DNA from: Prorocentrum cordatum
Taxonomy: Eukaryota > Sar > Dinophyceae > Prorocentrales > Prorocentraceae
NCBI GenBank assembly: GCA_963575745.1
Contig: CAUYUJ010005018.1
Location: 30,001 to 55,000 of the forward strand
Reading direction: 5' to 3'
DNA length: 25,000 bases
In this document: positions 1 through 9,365 of the stretch, piece after piece
Position numbering within the stretch: the first letter of the stretch is position 1
How the letters are laid out: every line of letters starts with the position of its first letter
Made by a program: the position numbers and the translations under genes
Notes under the pieces: generated by a model
What the model was told of the DNA's origin: nothing
The model's database searches: none
What the model saw: the letters and a program-made list of their open reading frames with translations, nothing else

Positions 1-1353
1 TTCACTGAGTGTTGAACTAATGGAATCAAAGAGTGGAGGACATATGGTGTACCTCCATTGGTGGTGGTAGGCTTATGGTGCCCACCGTTGGTTGAAAGGT
101 CGGCTTTGTCAATTGACAGTCTGCTCCTGAACTGGTGGAAAGAAGTCGTGGCCTGGGCTCTGCCAGCAGATCTGGCTGCCTCAGTGTGGCCCGCCACGTC
201 TGCGAGCTACTGTTTCAGGCTTCGCATGCTTCGAATGGTAGCGCTACGGCTCTTGGAGCCTTTCCAGGTGCTGGTGGGGCACCGCCACCTGCTGTGCTCT
301 CCCTGGGCACCCTTGCTCGCTCGGCCGTCAGATATCCTCCACGAGCACCGGGCATGCAATTTGGTGGCGTCATGATTTTTCTGCGACGTCGACCCGAAAA
401 GATCTGGACCAACTCCCAGGGACCGGTTTTTCATGCCGAGTCGCTTTTTGACGGTCCCGAGGCCTGGTAGGGGCCCCAAGAGGTCGATAGATATGGAAAC
501 GCCTCCCGTCCTGATCTTTGTCGTGCCTCGAGGGGGGCAGGGAGGCGTTCTCACAGGAGGCAGCTCTCGGACATCCGCTTGGGCGCCGCAGAGAAGCGCG
601 GTCGACTTCGCGGACGCTCGCGCAGCAAGCTGCCCGCGTGAGGTCGCGCGTGAGCTCTCCTTCCTTCCCGTGAGGTGTCGCGCCGGCGGCCTGCGTCAGC
701 CGCCGCGCACGGCCGCCTCGCCCTCGCGCGCACGACCCGTTGATTTTCGTCGCTCGTCTGCCGCAGCTGCCGCCGGAGCAGGAGGTGCGGCGTGCTCTGC
801 CGGTGGGAGGAGCGGGTGGCAGTGCCGGGCCCTCTGCGACAGGCCAGACGCGGGCGTGCGCCTGATCCGGCTGCAGAAGCGGAGGACGTCCGTGCGCCCC
901 CCCCTCCTGCTGGGCGGCGGTTGTTCCTGCGGGCCTCGGGAGCACAAGGCGAGGGCCCAGAGTGAGGCTCTTGGTCAGCAGCCCCGTGGTGCAGTCAACC
1001 CGCATTGTCAGGATGGGCAACCTTCCCAAGGGTGCCCTTGCATCCCTGCCTCCGAGGTCCATCCTCGGCCACATGCGTCGGCCGCGCCCCGCTCGCATAG
1101 TGTCGACATGGCCTTCCAAGGCCCTTGCATCCTTGTCGAGCAGCGTCCTTGTGATACGGGTCGACTGTGTCTCGGCTCACCTTGGCCAGCGGCCCGCCAC
1201 GGCCATTCCGGGTATACAGGGGGGCCTCCTTGACTTGCGCCCTCCTGCTCTCCGCCTTCCCCTGCTGTTGCCGCTATGGTATGCTGCTCGAGGACGGGGC
1301 CGACCGACGTTCCTGGCCTCGTCTCGTGAAGCATCGCCATCGATCGGAGGGGC
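1..1353. other. Unrecognised GC-rich DNA, no supported gene
   Basis: This stretch has no tandem array and no protein family I recognise. Overlapping open frames exist on both strands, the longest being 266 codons at 433-1233 on the plus strand. Their translations are rich in Arg, Ala, Pro and Gly, as expected of random GC-rich DNA, and no frame stands out. There is one imperfect local duplication: the motif CTTCCCAAGGGTGCCCTTGC near 1022 recurs in altered form near 1112. An exon of a spliced gene could be hidden here, but nothing seen supports one. Confidence 0.5.
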
Positions 1354-1698
1354 GCCAACAATACACCACCAGTCTTGGCCAGGCCCATCCTCGGCGGCGA
1401 TCGAGGGGCAGAAGTGAGAAGGAGAAGGCCCTCTTAGACGGCGGCGGGGCTTCTCAGAAGCCCTCTGGCCTTCTGGGAGGTTTTCTGTGCCTTAGGGGAA
1501 GGCTTAGACAACTTCTCAGAAGGCCGGGGAATTTCCGAGCCTTCTGAGAAGGCCTTCTCCTTCTCACTTCCCTCCCGGGCTCGCCGCCATCATCCTGGAC
1601 CCTGGACTGGTGGATAGACCTCCAGGCCTAGGCCAGGCAAACCAGTCCAGGACCCAGGATGGGCCTGGCCAGGGCTGGCGGTGGTGTATTGTTTGGAG
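1354..1698. mobile_element. Foldback (MITE-like) element with nested insertion
   Basis: The two ends are inverted copies. ACAATACACCACC at 1358-1370 pairs with 1680-1692, and TGGCCAGGCCCATCCT at 1376-1391 pairs with 1656-1671. Moving inward, GAAGTGAGAAGGAGAAGGCC at 1411-1430 pairs perfectly over 20 bp with 1551-1570. The right arm is about 65 bp longer because a smaller foldback (1592-1660) sits in it. The 120-bp loop contains further copies of CTTCTCAGAAG-like hairpins. No transposase and no clear target-site duplication were seen, so this is a non-autonomous foldback or MITE by structure only. Confidence 0.7.
1592..1660. mobile_element. Small foldback nested in the right arm of the 1354-1698 element
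   Basis: The 69-bp segment begins ATCCTGGACCCTGGACTGG (1592-1610) and ends with its inverted copy (1642-1660), matching at 17 of 19 positions. The left arm of the host element lacks it: there GGCCCATCCT runs directly into CGGCGGCGA, so the left arm looks like the empty site. The loop carries GGTGGATAGACCTCC, which recurs identically at 2123-2137. Confidence 0.6.
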
Positions 1699-1780
1699 CT
1701 CTCGTAATCGACCTCCGTTATTCGCGGTCGCCATTCTGTCTTGGGGACTAGTCCTTCGGCTCTCAGTTCCTGACAATCAC
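1699..1780. other. Spacer between foldback elements
   Basis: Short non-repetitive DNA between two foldback elements. Nothing recognisable was seen. Confidence 0.4.
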
Positions 1781-1924
1781 CGAGCGCGTTCCATTACTCG
1801 CAAATTGCCTACCCGCAAACTTCCGAAAAACACGTCTCTGCTTTGACGTAATTTATCGTATATCCCTGGCAGGGGATCCAGACCATTTGCGAGTAGTTAC
1901 TTTGCGAGTAGTGGAACGCGCTCG
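1781..1924. mobile_element. 144-bp foldback element with about 42-bp inverted ends
   Basis: CGAGCGCGTTCCATTACTCG starts the left end at 1781, and its inverted copy ends at 1924 with one difference in the first 20 bases. The similarity runs for about 42 bp on each side (1781-1822 and 1883-1924). Each end holds two tandem variants of the motif ACTCGCAAA. The loop is richer in A+T than its surroundings. No internal gene and no convincing target-site duplication were found. Confidence 0.65.
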
Positions 1925-2110
1925 TCGAGACAAGCGGGTTGCCAGCTTGATCTCGGGCGAGTTCGACGAAAGCTCTGAGCAGGCCTCCGGTTGGCTGGCC
2001 AGGAGTGCCGCCAGGCCCGGCGGCTCCAGCTCCGTTTTCGGGCCACCCTTCCCACGCTTTCTAGATCTCGCCACTTCGTTCAGCGAGTGGTGAAGTGATG
2101 GCGCACGTGG
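1925..2110. other. Unrecognised DNA between foldback elements
   Basis: No tandem structure, known protein or RNA was seen. Short open frames on both strands give unfamiliar peptides. Confidence 0.4.
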
Positions 2111-2292
2111 CCATTACTCGGAGGTGGATAGACCTCCTACCCTGACACGTCGATTAAGGAATTGGCCGTTTTCGGTTCGCGAGAGGGCCTCGCGGCCGTC
2201 ATTTTTGCGGGTCCAGGTCCGTCGGTTTCGGTCCCAGGCGGTTTTCACGAAGGGGAGGTTTACTAAGGGAGGTTTGTCCACCGCCGAATTAC
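2111..2292. mobile_element. Degenerate foldback element sharing ends with its neighbours
   Basis: The left end reads CCATTACTCGGAGGTGGATA and continues into GACCTCC. The right end (GGGAGGTTTGTCCACC, 2267-2282, with flank) is an imperfect inverted copy, with about 22 of 30 positions matching by eye. CCATTACTCG is identical to the sequence inside the 1781-1924 element, and GGTGGATAGACCTCC is identical to the loop at 1609-1623. This links the foldbacks as one family or one series of nested insertions. Confidence 0.45.
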
Positions 2293-2595
2293 CTTTCTCC
2301 TCGTTCCCATACCTCCGACGTCGTGATTTTCTTCCACTTTCTGACCACCGGAGCTCTGGGACCCTGGGACAGAGTGCACGTGGCTGCATGCATCCCTCGA
2401 AGTCTGAGCCCTAGGCCGCGTGTGAGAAGTCGGACCTGCAGGCAGTGCTCGCATGTGGTTGCCGATTTTTTCCTCCCGAGACCCGATCCCCCTCAGACGT
2501 CGTCTTCGTCATCGTCGTACTCCCGGGCCCTGTCTTCCCTGGCCAGGGGGCGCCAACTGTCAACCTGCACCGATTCTGGCCAGGCAGATCGTGGG
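2293..2595. other. Unrecognised DNA
   Basis: Mixed-composition sequence without tandem repeats. Open frames run through it into the pyrimidine tract but show no recognisable domain. Confidence 0.4.
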
Positions 2596-2815
2596 CTGGC
2601 TAGCCATGGCCATGCTCCTCCTCCCTCCTCCCTCCTCCCCCCCCCCATGCTCCTCCTCTCCTCCCTTCTCCCTCCTCCTCGTCCTCCTCCTCCTTCCCTT
2701 CGCCCTCCCCCTCCCCGATCCCGCCCCCCTCCCTTATCCCTCCGCCCTCCCTCCTCCATCCTCGCTCGCTTGCTCCTCCTCCGTCCGCGTTCTGCTCCTC
2801 CTTCCCTCGTCCCGA
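2596..2815. repeat. Pyrimidine-rich (C/T) tract
   Basis: Nearly all bases on the plus strand are C or T, built from CTCCTCC and CCCTCC runs. The minus strand reads as Gly/Arg/Glu-rich peptide and the plus strand as Pro/Ser/Leu-rich, both by-products of simple sequence. Such tracts can form triplex DNA; that is general knowledge, not shown here. Confidence 0.75.
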
Positions 2816-2892
2816 TGAAGGGGCCCCTGCACATCGCGCGCTCACCGCTCGGGATCCCCGGAAGCCCCCGAACCAGAGGTTTCTTTTTAAAT

Positions 2893-3645
2893 TGGGTCAC
2901 CGGGTCACCGGGTCAACTGACCCACACCGCCGGGTCACCTGGTCACCGGGTCACCGGGTCAACTGACCCACACAGCCGGGTCATCGGGTCACTGGGTCAC
3001 CGGGTCAACTGACCTACACCGCCGTGTCACCAGGTCACCTGGTCACCGGGTCACGGGGTCAACTGACCCATACCGCCGGGTCACGGGGTCACCGGGTCAA
3101 TTGACCCGCCGCCCGGTCACCGGGTCACTGGGTCACTGGGTCAACTGACCCACACCGCCTGGTCACCGGGTCACCAAGTCACCTGACCCACGCGGCGGGG
3201 TCACCGGGTCGTGCACTTGGTCAACCCCACACCGCCTGGTCACCGGGTCACCAGGTCAACTGACCCACATCGCCAGGTCACCCGGTCCACCTGGTCAACT
3301 GACCTACGCCGCCTTGTCACCGGGTCACCGGGTCACCGAATCAATTGACCCACATTGCCGGGTCACTGGGTCACCGTGTCAACCGGGTCACCAGGTCACC
3401 GGGTCACCGGGTCACTGGGTCACCGGGTCACCGGGTCACCAGGTCACCGGCTCATTGGGTCACCGAGTCACCGGGTCACTGAGTCACCGGGGCACCGGGT
3501 CGGTGGGTCACCGGGTCACCGGGCGACCGGGTCACCAGATCACCGGGTCACCGGGTCATTGGGTCACCGGGTAACCGGGTCCCCGGGTCACCGGATCACC
3601 AGGTCACCGGGTCGCCGGGTCGGGTCACCGGATCACCGGGTCACC
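2893..3645 (+). repeat. GGGTCACC octamer minisatellite, segment 1, with a higher-order unit
   Basis: The basic unit is the 8-mer GGGTCACC. From 2893 to about 3360 it is organised into a longer unit: a few octamers followed by GGGTCAACTGACCCACACCGC. The inserted GGTCAACTGACC motif starts at about 2911, 2957, 3003, 3057, 3095, 3139, 3253, 3293 and 3339 with small variants. Early spacings of 46, 46, 54 and 38 differ by multiples of 8, so the octamer count varies between copies. After 3360 the array is plain octamers with point variants. Confidence 0.9.
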
Positions 3646-4395
<750 letters not shown>

Positions 4396-4530
4396 CCTCA
4401 GCAGAGCTTCATGAAGCGGACTGTGGACCCTAATTATGCTGTTTGAACAACTGCCCGACGGGTACCGGGCTGTCGTGCGTCTCAATCATCCAAAGAGGCC
4501 ATGGCCAGGCTGCCAGCCCAGAGAGGCTCA
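4396..4530. other. Short non-repetitive segment between microsatellite and octamer array
   Basis: The segment contains a perfect 12-bp palindrome GCTTCATGAAGC at 4406-4417. Nothing else was recognised. It may be a remnant of the sequence that brought in the microsatellite, but no inverted ends were found. Confidence 0.4.
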
Positions 4531-6396
4531 CGGGGTCACTGGGTCACCGGGTCAACGGGTCACTGGGTCATCAGGTCACCCGCACACCAGGTCAAAGGGT
4601 CACCAGGTCACCCACGCTACGGGGTCACCGGGTCACCGGGTCACCGGGTCACTGGGTCACCGGGTCACCAGGTCACCGGGTCACCCGGTCACTGGGTCAC
4701 TGGGTCACGGGGTCCCCGGGTCACTGGGTCACCGCGTCACCGGGTCACCTTTCACCGGGTCACCGGGCGACCGCGTCATTGGGTCTCCGGGTCACCAGGT
4801 CACCAGGTCACCGGGTCACCGGGTCACCGGGTCACCGGGTCACCGGGGATCCTCCCGGGTCACCGGGTCACGGGGTCATGGGTCACTATGTCACCGGGAC
4901 ATTGGGTCACCCGATCATTGGGTCACCGGGTCACCGGGTCACCGGGTCATGGGGTTTCACGAGGGTCACCGGGTCAACAGGTCACCAGGGGTCACCGGGT
5001 CACGGGGTCATGCAGGTCACCAGGTCGCGGGGTCACCAGGTCACTGGGTCACCTCACCGAGCCGGGTCACCGGGTCACTCGGTCACGGGGTTTCACGAGG
5101 GTCACCGGATCACCGGGTCACAGGGTCACGGGGTTTTTGGGTCACCGTGTCACCAGCCGGGTCATGGGGTCACGGGGTCACGGGGTCACGGGGTCACGGG
5201 GTCACCGGGTCACCGGGTCATTGGGTTTCTGGGTCTCCGGGTCACCGGGGATCACCGGGTCACCGGGTCACCGCGAGTCACCGGGTCACCAGGACATTCG
5301 GTCACCGGGTCACCGGGTCATCGGGTCACCGGGTCACCGGGTCACCGGGTCACCGGGTCACCGGTCACCGGGTCTCCGGGTCATTGGGTCCCTGAGTCAC
5401 CTGGTCACCAGGTCACTGTCACCGGGTCACCGGGTCACCGGGGGTCACTGGTTCACTGGGTCACAGGGTCACGGGGTCACCGGGGCACCAGGTCACCGGA
5501 TCTCGGTTCACCGGGTCACCGTGTCCTTGGGTCACCGGGTCACCGGGTCACAGGGTCACAGGGGCGCCAGATCATTGGGTCACGGGGTCTCCAGGTCACT
5601 GGGTCATCGGTTCACCGGCCGGGTCATTGGGTCACAGAGTCACCGGGTCATGACCCGGGTCACTGGGTCATGGGGTCATTGGGTCACGGTCGCCAGGTCA
5701 TGACCCGTGTCACCGGGTCACCAGGTCACAGGCCGGGTCACTGGGTCATTGGGTCACCTGGTCACTGGCTGGGTCATTGGGTCACCAGGTCACTGGGTCA
5801 TAAGGTCACCGGGTCACCAGGTCGCCGGGTTTCCGGGTCACGGGGTCACCAGGTCACCGGGTCATCGGGTCAACGGGTCACCAGGTCGCTGGGTCACCGG
5901 GTCACCGGGTCACCGGGTCACCCGGTCACCGGGGGTACCGGGTCACGGGGTCACGGGGTCGCTGGGTCACCGGATCAAGGGGTCACCGCGTCACTGGGTC
6001 ACCAGCCGGGTCACCAGCCGGGTCACCGGGTCACCTGGTCACCGGGTCACCAGGTCACAGGGTCACCGGACCATCTGGTCACCGGATCACTGGCCGGGGC
6101 ACCGGGTCACCGGATCATCGGGTCACCGGGTCACCGGGTCACCGTGTCACCGGGTCACCGGGTCACAGGATCACCCGGTCACCAGATCGCCCAGTCACTG
6201 GGTCACCGGGTCACTGGGTCACCATGTCACCAGGTCACCAGGTCACGGGGTCACCGGGTCACCGGGTCACCAGGTCACCAGGTCACGGGGTCACGGGGTC
6301 ACCGGATCACCGGGTCACCGCGTCATTTGGTGGTCACCAGTTCACCGGGTCACCAGCCGGGTCACCGGGTCACCGGGTCGTCAGGTCACCGGGTCA
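4531..6396 (+). repeat. GGGTCACC octamer minisatellite, segment 2 (main array)
   Basis: Nearly 1.9 kb of 8-bp units with frequent single-base variants (GGGTCATT, GGGTCACG, AGGTCACC, GGGTCTCC) and occasional indels that change phase. Because 8 is not a multiple of 3, each forward frame reads all three phases over 24 bp and gives the same octapeptide cycle VTGSPGHR without stops. The reverse strand meets TGA every 24 bp in each frame. The three overlapping forward open frames here (319, 663 and 400 codons) are therefore explained by the repeat. Confidence 0.95.
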
Positions 6397-6747
6397 CTAC
6401 ATCCCCGTTACGAAAGTTAATTCGTCTTGGCTGAAATTGACATGTGTGGGCGCTGTGGTGAGAAGTGGTATGGGAGTGATTCTTCATTGTGGTTTCATAC
6501 GGGGAGAGATTCAGAGTTGCCTGGAAGTGACCGGGAGTGATTTCTCCCTTGTGAATTTACGGGGGAGAGATTTTATCCTGAATTGGTTATATATTATTAG
6601 TGTTACCAGGGAGAACCCCGGAAATCTGTCCCGCCGAGCCAGGCCGAAGACTGCCGTGCTAGGAGTCTACGGGGGGAAGGGGGGGCCACTCGGAGACGCC
6701 CTAGTCGTCAGTGCTCAAGATGAATAACTTTCGTAACGGGTAAGTAG
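6397..6747. mobile_element. MITE-like insertion in the octamer array
   Basis: This 351-bp segment is plainly foreign to the array. Its ends are inverted copies: CCCGTTACGAAAGTTA at 6404-6419 pairs perfectly with 6725-6740. With CTAC/GTAG at the extreme ends the match is about 21 of 23. GTCA flanks it at 6393-6396 and 6748-6751. Removing the element plus one GTCA restores a regular GGGTCACC unit, which fits a 4-bp target-site duplication. The interior is richer in A+T, has no recognisable protein, and includes the repeated motif GGGAGAGATT (about 6501 and 6561). Confidence 0.75.
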
Positions 6748-7502
6748 GTCACCGGATCACCGGGTCACCGGGTCGCCAGGTCACACCGGATCACCGGGTC
6801 ACCGGGTCACCCGGTCACCGCGGTCGGGTCACCGGGTCATTGGGTCACCGGGTCACCGGGTCACCGGGTCATCGGGTCACCGGATCACCCGGTCACCGGG
6901 TCACCGGGTCACCGGGTCACCGGGTCATTGGGTCACCGGGTCACCGGGTCACCGGGTCACCGGCTCGTCGGCCGGGTCACCGGGTCACGGGGTGACCGGG
7001 TCACCAGATCACGAGGTCACCGCGTCACCGGGGCACCGGGTCATTGGGTCACCAGCCAGGTCACCGCATCACCGGGTCTTCGGGTCACTGGGTCATCGGA
7101 TCACCGGGTCACCGGGTCACCGGCCGGGTCACTGGGTCACGGGGTCACCGGGTCACCGGGTCACCGGGTCACCGAGTCACCGGGTCTCCGGGTCACGGGA
7201 TCCTCCGGTATGTGCGTGGGTCACCGGGTCACCGGGTCATTTTGGTGACCCGGTCACCATGGTGAGCTGGTTCCATGGATGTCCCGGTGACCTTGTGATA
7301 TGCATGTCACCATGCCCCGCGTCAGTGGGTCACCGGGTCACCGGGTCACCGGTTGGGTCACCGGCCGGGTCACCGGGTCACCGGGTCACCGGGTCGCCGG
7401 GTCCCCGCTCACCGGGTCACCGGGTCATTGGGTCTTTGGGTCACCGGGTCACCAGGTCACCGGGTCACCGGGTCACCGTGTCACCGGGTCACAGGGTCAC
7501 CA
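6748..7502 (+). repeat. GGGTCACC octamer minisatellite, segment 3
   Basis: The octamer array continues after the MITE-like insertion to its end at about 7502. At 7241-7320 the array is disturbed: GGTGACC at 7244-7250 faces GGTCACC at 7252-7258, giving a hairpin and a short stretch of opposite-strand units. The array stops exactly where the left arm of the giant palindrome starts. Confidence 0.9.
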
Positions 7503-7728
7503 CTTACCTGCGCTTAAGAGGGGGTCTCGGGTCAGCCGCGCCCGTCGCTTCATCTTCCGCGCCCCGAGGAAGAGGAGGGGGAATGGGGGGGAGAAGAATG
7601 CGGAGGAGTGAAGAGGATCGGGGGTCTGGGGCAAGCGCGCCCGTCGCCTCCACTTCGGCGCTCCGCGAGGAGGGACGTGGAGGAGGAGGAGGAAGAGGAA
7701 TTCTCCCACCGATCCCAGGATAGGACTT
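7503..7728 (+). repeat. Outer flank block of left arm
   Basis: GA/GC-rich sequence mirrored at 21905-22179. The motif GCGCGCCCGTCGC and a paralogous copy are present, so the block contains a diverged internal duplication of about 100 bp (near 7530 and near 7630). The same duplication is present in the right arm. The open frames through it are not supported by any recognisable domain. Confidence 0.6.
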
Positions 7729-8040
7729 GTGGAAAAGCTTCCTGCTTACCGGGTGAGTCCGCATGATTATGGCGATGGTGATGACGAAGATGCTGATGGT
7801 GATGATGATGATAATGATTCACAACGCAATGATATCAACACTTGCATGCGCCTATACATCAGAACCACCATCACCATCATCTCAACGGTGCCTCGGCCCC
7901 GCAAGGCGCGGCGCGGATCATATGTCTGCGTATGTACACATATAATAATCTATGTGTATAAGCATACGGTTTCATCACCAGCGCTGAACGAGCCTCGCAC
8001 GTATATCAAAGGTACCTCGCCCCGAAGTGAGCCCCAAACG
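7729..8040 (+). repeat. Arm block with the 40-bp identical core (left)
   Basis: Contains GAT-type triplets and then the best-conserved stretch of the palindrome at 7886-7925, identical over 40 bases to the mirror copy at 21716-21755. On the plus strand the core translates in one frame as PRPRKARRGSYVC, and the same frame is open in the right-arm mirror. The changes around it are not concentrated at third codon positions, so coding is not supported. Confidence 0.6.
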
Positions 8041-9365
8041 ATAGCCCCATTTGTGGAGGCTCGTATTGCTTCTCCGCCTCAATCCAGCACATCCCTCACA
8101 CGTCGTTCGCTCCATCGCGCCATGCGGAGGCTCCAGTTATGGCCTCAGTTGAGTAGCTCACATGGCGTCTTCTCCGCCTCAATTCGGCACGCCTGCACGC
8201 GCTTCTGGCCCCAATCCAGGTGGTGGCTGCTGGATGGCGTCCCCGCCACAATTCGGCATACTCCTCGCACATACCGTGACCCAGATGGGGTCTATACATT
8301 CCATTTGCAGCTTCACTGGGGCTGCGCGCATGGCGTCCCCGCCTCAATCCCGCCCATTACGCGTTTCGTGCCCCATAAGGAATACCAGATATGGACCCCG
8401 TGGTGCTGCGCGCGCGCGGTCCCCGCCTCAGTTCGTCTCTCACGCGCTTCGTGCCATCTACGGGGCTCCAACCGCGGCCCCGATGGGGGAGCTCGCATGG
8501 CGTCCCCCCGCATCAATTTAGACGCTCCTCGCCCGTATAATGCCCCTAAGGGAGCCTTACGCACGGTCACCTTGGAAGCTCGCAGGGCGCCCCCGCCCCA
8601 ACCACTCACACACAAGTATGCGCCCACTACGGCCCAATTGGGGGAGGTCTCATTGCGTCCAGGCCGTATTCGCATACTTCGCACGGGTCGTGCAATATAG
8701 GGAATCACGGCCCCAGTGTGGTTGCGCGCATGTAATCCCCGCGCCAAATCGGCATGCCCCTCGCCCTGATCGCGCCCCATAAACGGGCTCCAACTGCGGC
8801 CACTGCGGTGCCGCAGGCATGCGGTCCTCGCCTCAAGTCGCCACGCCCGTCACACTGGCCCGCACTATGGCCCCAATTGAAGAGCGCGCATGGCATCTCT
8901 GCTTCATATCGGCGCACCTGTCACACGTATCGCATGGCCACAGTGGGCGAGCTTCCATGGCGTCCAGAGCCCCCGCGTCAAGTCGGCACACTTGCACTCG
9001 CTTCACGCGCCATGTGGCTCTTCACCTACAGCTCCAGTGGTGCTTCTTTTGTGTGCACGGCGCCCCCACCGCGACTCGGCACACATCGCACGCGTTTCGT
9101 GCACCATCGGGAACCTCACTATGGGCAAAATTAGTGAGCTCGGATGGCGCTATGCCTCAATCCAGCACACCACTCGCATGGATGGTGCACCATGGAGAAT
9201 TTCACATTCTCCCATGCCGCCTCGCCAAGATATGAAGAGAGGGCCGTCCTTGCGCTATGCGGCTGGGTACTACGCGAAGATTTTTCCCACATCCAGAAGT
9301 GGAGTTCTTGTTTTCTATGAACGCCCCCACCCCCGCGCAGGATTCTTCTCTGGACCACCCCTATA
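8040..9365 (-). repeat. Degenerate 72-95 bp satellite (left arm)
   Basis: On the minus strand, diverged tandem units share a core like TATGGGGCACGAAGCGTGTG followed by GGGTGTGCCGAATTGAGGCG and GGGACGCCATGCGCGC. The right-arm mirror and the 90-bp array at 23979-24607 carry the same core. Several minus-strand and plus-strand frames run through the units because they are stop-poor. The end near the telomere-like array (9150-9365) is less repetitive and carries the 39-bp conserved core at 9215-9253. Confidence 0.8.

Noticed and set aside
4443-6434. 663-codon forward frame resembling a Gly/Pro/His-rich structural protein
   Set aside because: All three forward frames give the same VTGSPGHR cycle because the DNA unit is 8 bp. 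There is no non-repetitive domain, signal peptide or conserved start.
7729-8700. 323-codon frame with a conserved PRPRKARRGSYVC segment
   Set aside because: The right-arm mirror breaks the frame soon after the core, and substitutions are not biased to third codon positions.
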